NCBI GenBank assembly: GCA_017517765.1
Contig: JAFWYE010000006.1
Location: forward strand, 248,001 to 312,000
Source of the DNA: Bacilli bacterium
GTDB taxonomy: Bacteria > Bacillota_I > Bacilli_A > RFN20 > DUOF01
Direction: 5' to 3'
DNA length: 64,000 bases
In this document: in pieces, positions 34,244 to 44,104 of the stretch
Numbering within the stretch: the first letter of the stretch is position 1
Layout: each line of letters opens with the position of its first letter
Position numbers and translations under genes: made by a program
The notes under the pieces: model-generated
What the model saw: only the letters and a program-made list of their open reading frames with translations
What the model was told of the DNA's origin: nothing
The model's database searches: none

Positions 34244-35431
34244 ATGGAATTTAAATACATAATGATTCGATATGGTGAAATAGGAACAAAAGGAAAAAAC
34301 AAAAAGAACTTTATAAAGTGTTTGTATTCTAATATCAAAAATGCATTAAAAGAGGTTCATGGTATAAAGGTATATAATAAATATGATAGATTATATGTAG
34401 AATTAAATGGTGTTGATCCTACCATTATATATCACTATTTAGATATGATTTCAGGAATAGCATCATATTCTCCTGTTTATTTTGTAGAAAGCAATCAAGA
34501 TTCAATATGTGATTTAGTAAAAGAATTAGCTCTAAACACTGAATTTAACACATTTAAAGTAAGTACTAATAGAGCAGATAAAACATTCCCTATTACTTCG
34601 ATGGATTTTAATAGAGTAGTAGCTACTGTTATTCTAAAAAATAAAGAAGTAAAAGTAGATTTACACAATCCTGAAGCAAATTTCCAAATTGAAATTAGAG
34701 AAGAAGGAACCTATATTTTCTTAAAAAAATATAAAGGATTAGGTGGATATCCATTAGGTATTGGAGGTAAAGCATTAGCTTTATTAAGTGGTGGAATAGA
34801 CTCTCCTGTTGCTTGTTTTTATATGATGAAAAGAGGAGTTGCTCTTGAAACAATTCACTTTGCATCGTTCCCATATACTAGTAAAGCAGCAGAAGAAAAA
34901 GTATATGATATTTTAGACAAATTAAATGTTATTCAACCTAGCATCACTTTACACATTGTTCCTTTCACTAAACTTCAAGAAGAAATTTATAAACATGTAG
35001 ATGAAAGTTATGCAATAACTATCATGAGGAGAATGATGGTTAGAATTGCTTCAGCTTGGGCAAAGAAAAGAAATTGTTTAGCTCTAGTTACAGGAGAAAG
35101 CGTAGGACAAGTTGCTTCACAAACTTTAAATAGTATGTCTGTAATAAATGAAGTAACTAATACTCCTATTATTAGACCTGTTGCTTGTTTTGATAAATTA
35201 GAGATTATGGATGTAGCCAAAAAGATAGATACATATGAAATATCTATTAGACCATTTGAAGATTGTTGTACAATATTCACTCCTAAAAATCCAGTTACAA
35301 AACCTACACTTGAAAAAGCTTTAGAATATGAATCTAAGTTTGATTATGAGTCTCTAATTGATGAAATATTAGAAAACATAGAAACTAAAAATATTTATAA
35401 AGATTCTAAAGTAAATGAAGAATTCTTATAA
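34244..35431 (+). CDS. thiI: tRNA 4-thiouridine synthetase ThiI
   Basis: Adenylates U8 of tRNA and transfers sulphur. An N-terminal ferredoxin-like and THUMP region (about 1-165) is followed by a PP-loop ATPase domain with [19 protein letters not shown]. The catalytic-region [16 protein letters not shown] is present. At 395 residues it is the short form without a rhodanese domain, as in Bacillus. The start ATG 34244 follows AAGGAG; the frame opens 9 bases earlier at a GTG. No cysteine desulphurase lies next to it. Confidence 0.95.
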   Translation: MEFKYIMIRYGEIGTKGKNKKNFIKCLYSNIKNALKEVHGIKVYNKYDRLYVELNGVDPTIIYHYLDMISGIASYSPVYFVESNQDSICDLVKELALNTEFNTFKVSTNRADKTFPITSMDFNRVVATVILKNKEVKVDLHNPEANFQIEIREEGTYIFLKKYKGLGGYPLGIGGKALALLSGGIDSPVACFYMMKRGVALETIHFASFPYTSKAAEEKVYDILDKLNVIQPSITLHIVPFTKLQEEIYKHVDESYAITIMRRMMVRIASAWAKKRNCLALVTGESVGQVASQTLNSMSVINEVTNTPIIRPVACFDKLEIMDVAKKIDTYEISIRPFEDCCTIFTPKNPVTKPTLEKALEYESKFDYESLIDEILENIETKNIYKDSKVNEEFL

Positions 35432-35508
35432 TTAGGAAATATTTGGTAATAAAAATTATAATAATATTTCAACTATTGCAAAAACTATTAATGCAGGAGG
35501 TGAAATAT

Positions 35509-35709
35509 ATGAATAATATGAAACAAAATCAATCAAATACTTCAAAGAGTAACAAAAAAGGTTTAGAACCAATGAAATATGAAATTGCTAACGAATTTGG
35601 AGTTGAATTAGGTCCTGATGCTAGTGCAAGAGCTAATGGTTCAGTTGGTGGTGAAATCACTAAGCGTTTAGTATCTTATGCTAAGGGGCAAATGACTCCT
35701 AGAGGTTAA
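35509..35709 (+). CDS. alpha/beta-type small acid-soluble spore protein
   Basis: A 66-residue protein whose C-terminal part carries the SASP signature: [14 protein letters not shown], including the GPR-protease cleavage region, then [19 protein letters not shown]. These proteins coat and protect DNA in dormant spores. The N-terminal ~18 residues are Asn/Ser/Gln rich. The start ATG 35509 follows a perfect CAGGAGGTGA site; the frame extends upstream but without a ribosome binding site. I found no convincing sigma-G promoter. It is strong evidence that the organism forms endospores. Confidence 0.93.
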   Translation: MNNMKQNQSNTSKSNKKGLEPMKYEIANEFGVELGPDASARANGSVGGEITKRLVSYAKGQMTPRG

Positions 35710-35734
35710 TATAATAAACAAATTTAATATAAAA

Positions 35735-35757
35735 GCGGTACATAGTACCGTTTTTTT
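35735..35757 (+). terminator. terminator after the spore protein gene
   Basis: CGGTAC-ATA-GTACCG hairpin followed by seven T residues. Confidence 0.88.
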
Positions 35758-35768
35758 AATAAGGAGAG

Positions 35769-36221
35769 ATGGGTTTGATTTGGGTTATTATCTCAATAAT
35801 TTTGTTATTACTAATATTATTTGTATTCTTTTATCCCTTCAAAATAACATTATATAATGATAGTAAATATTTGCACATTAGAATTTCCAATATTATTACT
35901 TTAAAACTAAACTTGTATGCGTTGCTTGAAGAATCCAATATTGATGAATTAAAAAAGCAAAGTAAAAGTATCAAAATATTAAAAAAATTGAAACTGAAGC
36001 AACTAGATATTTACCTCAGAGGATTTAATTATAATTATCAAATTAATGGCATTTATTATGGTATCCTATTAGGCATTTTACCCTCAATTAATAAACTGCT
36101 AGAAAGAAACAATATAACCTTTAATTATTTGGTGGATTATACAGGAGAACTTTATGTAAAATTCAAAAGTATTGTAAGAGGAAACTTCTCTAATATATTA
36201 AAAGTTTTTTATGGAATATAA
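35769..36221 (+). CDS. hypothetical membrane-anchored protein, DUF2953-like
   Basis: A 150-residue protein with an N-terminal membrane helix (about 3-22), a basic amphipathic middle, and a C-terminal stretch (YYGILLGILPSINKLLERNN, then LYVKFKSIVRGNFSNILKV) that resembles DUF2953/YtfI proteins. It is shorter than usual for that family. AAGGAG lies only a few bases before ATG 35769, and TTG 35775 would be better spaced, so the start is uncertain. It lies downstream of the spore protein gene but behind a terminator. Confidence 0.5.
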   Translation: MGLIWVIISIILLLLILFVFFYPFKITLYNDSKYLHIRISNIITLKLNLYALLEESNIDELKKQSKSIKILKKLKLKQLDIYLRGFNYNYQINGIYYGILLGILPSINKLLERNNITFNYLVDYTGELYVKFKSIVRGNFSNILKVFYGI

Positions 36222-36228
36222 TTTTTTA

Positions 36229-36258
36229 TAAAAACCCCTTTTTGGGGGTTTTCTTTTT
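36229..36258 (+). terminator. terminator before the ABC transporter gene
   Basis: AAAACCCC-TTTT-TGGGGGTTTT hairpin followed by CTTTTTT. Confidence 0.88.
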
Positions 36259-36305
36259 TATCACTTAAGCATATAATTATTACTAGTTTTTAGGAGGGAT
36301 AAAAA

Positions 36306-38954
36306 ATGCTTAAACTTGTAGATATCAAAAAAGATTATAAAGTTGCAGATACTGTTGTTCCTGCCTTAAAAGGAGTTTCAGTTTCATTTAGAAAAAATGA
36401 ATTTGTTTCTATATTAGGGCCTAGCGGATGTGGTAAAACAACTTTACTTAATATCATTGGTGGTTTAGATAAGTACACTAGTGGTGATTTATTTATAAAT
36501 GGAAAAAGCACAAAAGAATACAAAGATAGAGATTGGGATGTATATAGAAACCATAGAATTGGTTTTATATTTCAAAGCTATAACCTTATTCCTCATCAAA
36601 CTGTTTTAGGTAATGTTGAACTTGCCCTTACAATAGCAGGTATTGGAAAAGAAGAAAGAGTTAAAAGAGCTAAAGAAGCATTAGATAGAGTTGGACTTAA
36701 AGATCAATATTACAAACATCCAAATCAATTATCAGGAGGACAATGCCAAAGAGTTGCTATCGCTAGAGCATTAGTAAATGAACCAGAGATACTACTTGCT
36801 GATGAACCAACTGGAGCCCTTGATACCGTTACAAGTGTACAAATAATGGAGTTAATCAAGGAAATCTCTAAATCTAAACTAGTTATCATGGTTACTCACA
36901 ATCCTGAATTAGCTGAAAAATATTCTTCAAGAATAATTAGGCTATTAGATGGAAATTTAATTGAAGATACAGATCCATTTAAAGAGGGAAAATCAGTTAA
37001 GGTTATTGAATCAGAAGTTAATGAAAAAGCAAAAATGTCGTTATGGACAGCATTTAAATTATCATTTAGAAACCTAAAAAGTAAATTCAAAAGAACATTG
37101 ATGGTATGTCTTGCTTCTTCGATTGGTATAGTTGGTGTGTCATCAGTATTATCTTTGTCTACTGGTATTAAAACTTATATTAGTGACATGCAAGATGATA
37201 TGCTAAGTGGTAATCCTCTTGTTATTTCTCAATCAACAATAGACCTTAATGCTTTAATGGCAACAATGTCAGATGCTGAAAAAAGAAATGCTGTCAAAAA
37301 ATCTATTGTTGATGGTTATGTTAATGTTAATTCAGTTGTGCAATACCTTGTCGAACAAGGCGAAACAATGAAAAATTTACAAGTTATCAATGACATTAAT
37401 GATGAGTATATAAAATATGTTGAAGGCATGCCTGCTGAATACTATGTAGCAATTAGTAAAAATTATGGAATAAATTTAATGCATAGTATATACACCGACA
37501 TGAATTTCCTTCAAACTGGAAGTAAAAAAACCTCAATAACAGCTATTACACAAATTTATACTTCTCTCCTTCAAGAAACCGACTTTAAAGATTATGCACC
37601 AATGATAGCAACTCTATCTGCACCATTTTCACAAAGTATAAACAACCCAGATTACATCTTGTCTCAATATGATATAGTAAGTAATCCTAATACAAGTAAA
37701 ATTGCAACTGAATATAACGAAATTATGATAGTTATTAATAAAGACCAAGAATTAAATGATTTACTTCTTGCTCAACTAGGATATTATACTCAAGAAAAAT
37801 TCTTAAATTTAGTATATGAGGCCTACGAAACCGAGGAAACACCTGTAGCTGATAGAAAATATAATCCTGAGTTAGATAAGGATAGATTCAGTTATGATGA
37901 ACTTCTAAATAAAACATTCACTTGGTATCCAAATGATACTATCTACACAGCATCATCAATGCTTCCAAATGTACCATTTACTTATTCACCATATGCTGAT
38001 GAATTGTGGGATTCTGGTATTGATTTACATGTTACAGCTATATTAAAACCAAAAGAAAATTTAAACTATGGAAGTTTATCTAGCGGATTCTATTATACAG
38101 ATAAGCTTGTAGAAAAAATATTGGAAACTAACGCTAGTAGCGAAATTGTTCAATACTTGGATGATCACTCTCTAGAGTCATTCAGTACTTCTGATCCTAC
38201 ATCTCCAATGACAGTTATGTATCAATATCAATACAAACTAGAAGAGGGAAGTCAAACTAAAAATGGAATCGGCGCTGTAGGTAGTGTATCAACCCTTGCT
38301 GCATTAACAGGAAATGCTAGTTACAACCTTTCAAAGAGGGCTCTAGGCGGAGAAACACTTCCTAATTCAATCTCTATATATCCAACTAATTTCGAACAAA
38401 AAAATAATGTTAATGCATATCTAGATAGATGGAATAGCGATGATGTGATTGTGGTTGATGGTAAAACTTTGACTAAAGCAGATAGAAGTGAAATCAAATA
38501 TACTGATACATTAGGACTAGTAATTGATATTATGAATAGTTTAATTGATATCATCACAGTAGCATTAGTAGCATTTACTTCATTATCACTTGTTGTTTCT
38601 ACAGTAATGATAGGTATTATCATCTATGTTTCTGTAATTGAAAGAATTAAAGAAATTGGTGTTATTAGATCTCTTGGTGGTAGAAAAAAAGATGTATCTC
38701 ACTTGTTCAATGCTGAATCAATTATCATTGGAACATCAAGTGGTTTAATCGGTGTTGGAGTAACTTATCTTCTTGGAGCAATTGCTAACATTATTGTATA
38801 TAATCTAGTAGAAGTAAGAAGAATAGCAATACTACCTATAAGTTATGCAATAATAATTGTTTTAGTTAGTGTATTGCTAACTGCTATATCTGGATTAGTT
38901 CCTGCTTCTTTAGCAGCTAAAAAAGATCCTGTAATTGCATTAAGAACCGAATAA
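36306..38954 (+). CDS. MacB/FtsX-type ABC transporter, fused ATPase and permease
   Basis: An 882-residue fusion. The ATPase (about 1-225) has Walker A GPSGCGKTT (38-46), signature LSGGQCQRVAIARALV and Walker B LLADEPTGALD. A first membrane helix near 265-285 is followed by a large extracytoplasmic domain of about 460 residues. A C-terminal FtsX permease with three helices (about 745-880) contains VIERIKEIGVIRSLGGRKKD and ends LAAKKDPVIALRTE. Such proteins are mechanotransmitters or exporters of peptides, lipoproteins or drugs. The substrate is unknown. It is transcribed alone; a well-placed TTAGGAGGG site precedes the start. Confidence 0.9.
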   Translation: MLKLVDIKKDYKVADTVVPALKGVSVSFRKNEFVSILGPSGCGKTTLLNIIGGLDKYTSGDLFINGKSTKEYKDRDWDVYRNHRIGFIFQSYNLIPHQTVLGNVELALTIAGIGKEERVKRAKEALDRVGLKDQYYKHPNQLSGGQCQRVAIARALVNEPEILLADEPTGALDTVTSVQIMELIKEISKSKLVIMVTHNPELAEKYSSRIIRLLDGNLIEDTDPFKEGKSVKVIESEVNEKAKMSLWTAFKLSFRNLKSKFKRTLMVCLASSIGIVGVSSVLSLSTGIKTYISDMQDDMLSGNPLVISQSTIDLNALMATMSDAEKRNAVKKSIVDGYVNVNSVVQYLVEQGETMKNLQVINDINDEYIKYVEGMPAEYYVAISKNYGINLMHSIYTDMNFLQTGSKKTSITAITQIYTSLLQETDFKDYAPMIATLSAPFSQSINNPDYILSQYDIVSNPNTSKIATEYNEIMIVINKDQELNDLLLAQLGYYTQEKFLNLVYEAYETEETPVADRKYNPELDKDRFSYDELLNKTFTWYPNDTIYTASSMLPNVPFTYSPYADELWDSGIDLHVTAILKPKENLNYGSLSSGFYYTDKLVEKILETNASSEIVQYLDDHSLESFSTSDPTSPMTVMYQYQYKLEEGSQTKNGIGAVGSVSTLAALTGNASYNLSKRALGGETLPNSISIYPTNFEQKNNVNAYLDRWNSDDVIVVDGKTLTKADRSEIKYTDTLGLVIDIMNSLIDIITVALVAFTSLSLVVSTVMIGIIIYVSVIERIKEIGVIRSLGGRKKDVSHLFNAESIIIGTSSGLIGVGVTYLLGAIANIIVYNLVEVRRIAILPISYAIIIVLVSVLLTAISGLVPASLAAKKDPVIALRTE

Positions 38955-38956
38955 TG

Positions 38957-38990
38957 AAAAAGGACAGTCAATTGATTGTCCTTTTCTTTT
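38957..38990 (+). terminator. terminator after the ABC transporter gene
   Basis: AAAAGGACAGTCAATTGATTGTCCTTTTC, a long near-perfect hairpin, followed by TTTT. Confidence 0.88.
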
Positions 38991-39001
38991 TATAACTATA
39001 A

Positions 39002-39030
39002 TAAAAAAATAGGAGCAATTCCTATTTTTT
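39002..39030 (-). terminator. terminator at the end of the 98-residue gene
   Basis: Minus strand AAATAGGAATTGCTCCTATTT followed by T residues. It overlaps the last codons of the 98-residue gene. Confidence 0.75.
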
Positions 39031-39318
39031 ACTATATTTCTTTTTAAGTTCACCAAATAAAAGAACTATTAATAGCGCTGCAGTGTTAATTACAGTCATC
39101 CATGTAGAAACGTTCATTAAATCTAGTGTTTTTTCTTCTGCTTCACCTAAAGCTACTGCATCAGCATCAGTGAAAGTTTCTGAATACCATGTTTCAATTT
39201 TCAAAGTTGTTGGTTCACTAAATGCTCCAATTGCTAACATAACCATTGAAAACACCCATAATGTTCCAAACAATGATACTAATACTATAAACCAAATTTT
39301 TTGACTTTTTTTACTCAT
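39022..39318 (-). CDS. hypothetical two-helix membrane protein
   Basis: Not recognised. A 98-residue protein with transmembrane helices at about 8-31 and 71-90, an acidic extracytoplasmic loop between them (TWYSETFTDADAVALGEAEE) and a basic tail KKKYSKK. A GGAG site lies just before the start. It is a single gene convergent with the ABC transporter, and any functional link is a guess. Confidence 0.62.
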   Translation of the reverse strand: MSKKSQKIWFIVLVSLFGTLWVFSMVMLAIGAFSEPTTLKIETWYSETFTDADAVALGEAEEKTLDLMNVSTWMTVINTAALLIVLLFGELKKKYSKK

Positions 39319-39374
39319 ATAATAATCTCCTCACAAACATAATTGATAATAACAAAAAATCACTCTATTAACAA

Positions 39375-40931
39375 TTACTTATTTAACTTTTCTAATTCTT
39401 TTTCTAGTTTTGAACTAAATGTTTCAAAATCTGTATATAAATTTTTTTCTTCCTTTATACATTCAATTGAAACTTTATTTAATACCTCATAAGCATCTTC
39501 TTCATTAAATTTCTTGGTTTCTTCGATTAATTTGTTCGCTTCTTTTAACAATCCTTTGTTTATATCAGTTTCTTCTAAAGTTGATAAAAGAGCTAGTAAA
39601 AGCACTTTATCATTTTCATCTAATTCGTAAATAATTGCACCTTGTAAAACTGCAACTTTACTAGCAACATACAAGTTAAGGGCATTAAACAAATAGAATA
39701 AATTAAAATGTCTAGTAGTAGTATCTATAAGTTTAATTAATGAATCTTCTAAGCCATCTCTTATTCTTTCTTGTTCTAAACAACAATGAATTATTTCTAA
39801 CATATTAGAAACAGCTAAACACAAATCTCTATTATAAATTATTCTAGTATGTTCATTTGGATCACTTACCATACTATTAACAATCTTATAATTATAGTGT
39901 TTTACAAAATATTTAATTTCCTTAGTAACATCATCTGGATATTTAAATAAGCCTTTAATAATTTTACCAAAGAATCCTTTTTTATATTCATCTTTTAAAA
40001 ACTTAAAACGTGCTTTAAGTTCATCTTCTTGATACTTGTAAGTAATAAGAGTATATTCCATCGCCTCAGTTAATTCAATATAGTATTTTACAACATGATA
40101 AAATGTGAAATTACTTGGATGAATATGACATAAATTTAGTTTTGATAGATCAGCAAAACATTTAATTGTACGATTATAATTTTCTTTATAATACACTACA
40201 TTATCATCTTTTATAAGGAATGAATTTTGAAAATAATCAAACATACTGATATCATTATTATCATCACCAATAACATAAACTTCATTCTCATCAATATTTA
40301 ATTCTTTAACTAATTTAGAAAGAGCAGCACCTTTACTACATTCATTAGAAATAATTTCTATTGCACCTTTACAATAACAACAAGAAATAGGAAGCTCTGA
40401 TCCTAAAAGTTGTTTAAAAACTTCAGGCTTATGTTCTGGATCAACCACAATATTCATCTTCATTAATGCTCTAGTCCCGTGTAACACTTTATTAACTTCT
40501 GCCTCATCTTTAATAGTTATATATCTATGTCTAGGGAAATCTTTTACTTCTTGTTCTTCATGCTTTTGTCTAGCCTCATCATCACTGTTTATTGTATATA
40601 TCCTGTTTTTATCATCCATTAAAAATATTGTATAAAAATCATATTTCCCTTTAATATATTCAATAATTTTATTAGCACTATCCTTATCTAATTTTTTCTT
40701 ATAAATTGCCTTTCCATTAGCAAATATAGCCGCCCCATTATATGCAACAAAATTAGGTTCAATCCCTAGTTCTTTGCAAATACCTTCAATAAAAGCTTGG
40801 TTTCTTCCACTCACTATAAATACACTATCAAATGCTTTTAATGTTTCCCTATTTTCAATAGGTATTAAATTAACAGAATCTATTGGCGCAAGTAGTGTAC
40901 CATCTAAATCCGTTGCAATATACTTAGCCAT
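39375..40931 (-). CDS. Cof-type HAD hydrolase with helical C-terminal extension
   Basis: Residues 1-~265 form a HAD-superfamily phosphatase of the Cof/YidA type: DLDGTLL (8-14), a cap domain, and VIGDDNNDISMFDY as motif IV. A further ~250 residues, all helical and charged, are unlike any HAD region I know, so the protein is nearly twice the usual length. The substrate is probably a sugar or nucleotide phosphate, unproven. The start follows AAGGTGAT and a promoter-like TATACT inside a 16-base palindrome (40944-40959). It is divergent from alaS. Confidence 0.8.
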   Translation of the reverse strand: MAKYIATDLDGTLLAPIDSVNLIPIENRETLKAFDSVFIVSGRNQAFIEGICKELGIEPNFVAYNGAAIFANGKAIYKKKLDKDSANKIIEYIKGKYDFYTIFLMDDKNRIYTINSDDEARQKHEEQEVKDFPRHRYITIKDEAEVNKVLHGTRALMKMNIVVDPEHKPEVFKQLLGSELPISCCYCKGAIEIISNECSKGAALSKLVKELNIDENEVYVIGDDNNDISMFDYFQNSFLIKDDNVVYYKENYNRTIKCFADLSKLNLCHIHPSNFTFYHVVKYYIELTEAMEYTLITYKYQEDELKARFKFLKDEYKKGFFGKIIKGLFKYPDDVTKEIKYFVKHYNYKIVNSMVSDPNEHTRIIYNRDLCLAVSNMLEIIHCCLEQERIRDGLEDSLIKLIDTTTRHFNLFYLFNALNLYVASKVAVLQGAIIYELDENDKVLLLALLSTLEETDINKGLLKEANKLIEETKKFNEEDAYEVLNKVSIECIKEEKNLYTDFETFSSKLEKELEKLNK

Positions 40932-40943
40932 AACATCACCTTA

Positions 40944-40959
40944 TTTTAGTATACTAAAA
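40944..40959. promoter_or_regulatory. perfect 16-base palindrome in the HAD promoter region
   Basis: TTTTAGTATACTAAAA is perfectly self-complementary and contains a TATACT -10-like core upstream of the HAD gene. It may be a repressor site or simply an AT-rich -10 region. Confidence 0.3.
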
Positions 40960-41001
40960 TATAATTTTTTTTGAAACATGTGAAACAAAAACTTATAGTA
41001 A

Positions 41002-41029
41002 TTGCAAAAAATAATAAGTATGCTATAAT
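41002..41029 (+). promoter_or_regulatory. alaS promoter
   Basis: TTGCAA (41002-41007), 16-base spacer with an extended TGC, TATAAT (41024-41029). The leader to alaS is only about 25 bases, so there is no T-box. Confidence 0.8.
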
Positions 41030-41059
41030 ATTTGAGTTAATAATAGGAGTGATGCATAT

Positions 41060-43678
41060 ATGAAATATATGACAAGTGAAGAAATTAGAACAACTTGGAT
41101 TGAATTTTGGAAAAGTAAAGGACATGCTGTAGAAGAAAGTGCAAATCTTATCCCTAATGGTGATAAGACATTGCTTTGGATAAACTCTGGTGTAGCGGCA
41201 TTAAAGAAATATTTTGATGGTAGTGTTACACCAAAGAATAGAAGAATTGTTAACGTACAAAAAGCTATTAGAACTAACGATATTGATAATGTTGGTTTTA
41301 CTGCTAGACACCATACATTTTTTGAAATGTTAGGAAACTTTTCAATTGGTGATTACTTTAGAAATGAAGTATTACCATGGGCTTATGAATTACTAACTGA
41401 TGAAAAATGGTTTGGCATCCCTGTAGAAAAATTATATTTCACAACATATATCGATGATATTGATACACAAAATTTATGGAAAAGTTTAGGAGTTCCTGCT
41501 GACCATATTGTGCCTCTTGAAGGTAACTTTTGGGAAATTGGTGAAGGACCTTGTGGACCCGATACTGAAATCTTCTTTGATAGAGGAGAATCTTGGGATA
41601 AGGATAATATTGGTGTAGATCTAATTAGAAAAGATATAGACAATGATAGATATATAGAAATCTGGAATATTGTATTCTCTCAATTCAATGCAAAAGAGGG
41701 AGTTGCAAGAAAAGATTATAAAGAACTTCCATATAAAAACATTGATACTGGTAGTGGATTTGAAAGATTTTGTTGTATTCTTCAAGGTGCTGAAACAAAC
41801 TTTGAAACAGATGTATTCTTACCAATCATAAAGGAAATAGAAAAAAATAGTAAACTTCCATACGAAGGGGAATACAAATTCTATTATAGGGTTATCGCTG
41901 ATCACATTAGAACTTGTACATTTGCATTAACTGATGGCGCTATGTTCTCTAATGAAGGTAGAGGTTATGTATTAAGAAGAATTATTAGACGTGCATTAAG
42001 ATATGCTAAAAAATTAGGTATTAATGATTCATTCATGTATAAATTAGTTCCTGTAGTTAGGGATATCATGAAGAGTTATTACCCAACATTGGTAACTAGA
42101 TGTGACTATGTAAGTGAACTTATTAAAATCGAAGAAGATAAATTTAAAACAACTCTTACAAGTGGAGAAAACTTGTTAAAAGAAGTAATTGAATCTACTA
42201 AAGGTGACACAATTTCTGGTAAAGATGCTTTCAAACTTTATGATACTTATGGATTCCCAATTGAGTTAACTATAGAAATTGCTGGTGAATCAAATAAAAA
42301 AGTTAATATGGATGAATTCAAAACTGAACTTGAAGAGCAAAAGAATAGAGCTAGAAATGCTAGAAAAGAAGAAGCTAGTATGAAAGGACAATTTAAGGAT
42401 TTACTAGATTGTAAAGTTGAATCTGAATTTAATTATGAATCTACTAGTTTAACTAGTACTGTTGTATCTTTATTTAAAAATGGAAGTACAGTTAATGAAA
42501 TAGTAGATGAAGGAGAAATTATTGTAGATAACACTTGCTTCTATGCTGAGATGGGTGGCCAAGTTGCTGATAAAGGAGTTATCAAATCTTCTAGTTTTGA
42601 GGCAACAGTTACTAATGTCACTAAAGCTCCTAATGGCCAACATTTACATTTTGTAAAAGTTAGTAATGGAAGTATTAAGCTTGGTGATACAGTTACTTTA
42701 ACAATTGATGTAGCAAGAAGAAATGCAATAAGAAAACATCACTCTGCTGCTCACTTACTACAAAGAGCTTTAAAAGAAGTATTAGGTGATCATATTGCTC
42801 AAGCTGGTAGTTATGTTGATGATACTAAAACAAGATTTGACTTTAATCACTTTAAAAAGATTAGTAGCGAAGAATTAGAATTAATTGAAAAGAAAGTTAA
42901 TGATGCTATATTGGCTAGTTATCCTGTTGTAACACAAGTTATGAATATTGAAGATGCTAAAAAGACCAATGCAGTTGCTCTATTTGATGACAAATATCAA
43001 GATTTAATTAGAGTTGTTAATATGGGAGATTATTCAATTGAATTCTGTGGAGGAACTCATGTATCTAATACAAATGATATCGGATTATTTGTTATTAGAA
43101 GCGAAGAGAGTATTTCTTCTGGTGTTAGAAGAATTGAAGCTTGTTGTGGTATTAAAGGTTATGAACTTTTAAAAGAAAGAGAAGGACTTTTAAAGAATGT
43201 TGCAACAAACTTAAGAAGTGCTTCAATATATGATGTTAATGAAAAGCTAACTGCAACTCTTAATGAACTTAATAAACAAAAAGTTGAAATAAGCGAATTA
43301 AAAGAAAAAGTGGCAGGTTATGAATTAAATGCATTACTTAATAATGTAAAGGTTATTGATGGAGTTAATGTTATAATTAATAAAGTTAATAATTTAAGCG
43401 CTGGTGAGTTAAATGTAATCGCTAGTGGAGTAAAGAATAAATATCCTGATCACTTCTTATTCATTGTAAGTAAGAATGATGATAAATTATCTATGATTTG
43501 TCAATTAACTGATAAGGTAATAAATAAAGGTATCTTTGCTGGAGATATTGTAAAAAATGCAAGTATGTTAGCTAGTGGAAATGGTGGAGGAAGAAAAGAC
43601 TTCGCTCAAGCTGGTGCTAAAGATATAAGCAAAATTGATGACATTATTAATTATGTAAACAATACTATTGGAGCTTAA
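41060..43678 (+). CDS. alaS: alanyl-tRNA synthetase
   Basis: Class II synthetase, 872 residues. An aminoacylation domain (about 1-440, TFFEMLGNFSIGDYF) is followed by an editing domain with HHSAAHLLQRAL and CGGTHVSNTNDIG, a helical region and a DHHA1 C-terminal domain (SGNGGGRKDFAQAG). Editing-site zinc ligands (HxxxH and CxxxH) are intact. The ribosome binding site is AGGAGTGAT. ruvX starts 5 bases after its stop, so it heads the alaS-ruvX-yrzB operon. The Bacillus gene yrzL (ireB), usually between alaS and ruvX, is missing. Confidence 0.97.
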   Translation: MKYMTSEEIRTTWIEFWKSKGHAVEESANLIPNGDKTLLWINSGVAALKKYFDGSVTPKNRRIVNVQKAIRTNDIDNVGFTARHHTFFEMLGNFSIGDYFRNEVLPWAYELLTDEKWFGIPVEKLYFTTYIDDIDTQNLWKSLGVPADHIVPLEGNFWEIGEGPCGPDTEIFFDRGESWDKDNIGVDLIRKDIDNDRYIEIWNIVFSQFNAKEGVARKDYKELPYKNIDTGSGFERFCCILQGAETNFETDVFLPIIKEIEKNSKLPYEGEYKFYYRVIADHIRTCTFALTDGAMFSNEGRGYVLRRIIRRALRYAKKLGINDSFMYKLVPVVRDIMKSYYPTLVTRCDYVSELIKIEEDKFKTTLTSGENLLKEVIESTKGDTISGKDAFKLYDTYGFPIELTIEIAGESNKKVNMDEFKTELEEQKNRARNARKEEASMKGQFKDLLDCKVESEFNYESTSLTSTVVSLFKNGSTVNEIVDEGEIIVDNTCFYAEMGGQVADKGVIKSSSFEATVTNVTKAPNGQHLHFVKVSNGSIKLGDTVTLTIDVARRNAIRKHHSAAHLLQRALKEVLGDHIAQAGSYVDDTKTRFDFNHFKKISSEELELIEKKVNDAILASYPVVTQVMNIEDAKKTNAVALFDDKYQDLIRVVNMGDYSIEFCGGTHVSNTNDIGLFVIRSEESISSGVRRIEACCGIKGYELLKEREGLLKNVATNLRSASIYDVNEKLTATLNELNKQKVEISELKEKVAGYELNALLNNVKVIDGVNVIINKVNNLSAGELNVIASGVKNKYPDHFLFIVSKNDDKLSMICQLTDKVINKGIFAGDIVKNASMLASGNGGGRKDFAQAGAKDISKIDDIINYVNNTIGA

Positions 43679-43682
43679 TGCA

Positions 43683-44102
43683 ATGAAAGTATTAGGATTA
43701 GACTTAGGTAGTAGAACCATCGGCATCGCAATAAGTGATGCTCTTGGTATTATTGCTACTGGTGTAGAAACATATAGATTTGAAGATGATAGATATGACT
43801 TGGCATTAGCTAGAGTTATAGAGGTTGTTAAAGAAAAGAAAGTAGAAAAGATAGTACTTGGTTATCCAAAGCACATGAATGGTGATATTGGAGAAAAAGC
43901 TAAACTATGTGAAGACTTTAAAAAGCAATTAGAGGATGCATTAAACATTGAAGTATATTTAATGGATGAAAGATGGACAACTAAAGTTGCTAATGCTAGA
44001 TTATTAGAAGCTGACTTATCTAGAAAAAAAAGGAAACAAGTAATTGATAAAATGGCTGCAGTTGTTATATTACAAAATTATCTTGATTTAAGGAGGAACT
44101 AA
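43683..44102 (+). CDS. ruvX: YqgF/RuvX-type Holliday-junction resolvase-like nuclease
   Basis: A 139-residue RNase H-fold protein with VLGLDLGSRTIGIAISDAL at the N-terminus, LGYPKHMNGDIGEKA in the middle and LMDERWTTKVAN near the end, as in the YqgF/YrrK family. The family is implicated in pre-16S rRNA processing and junction resolution. I start at ATG 43683, which gives the normal MKVLGLDLG N-terminus. It is coupled closely to alaS and to yrzB. Confidence 0.94.
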   Translation: MKVLGLDLGSRTIGIAISDALGIIATGVETYRFEDDRYDLALARVIEVVKEKKVEKIVLGYPKHMNGDIGEKAKLCEDFKKQLEDALNIEVYLMDERWTTKVANARLLEADLSRKKRKQVIDKMAAVVILQNYLDLRRN

Positions 44103-44104
44103 TT

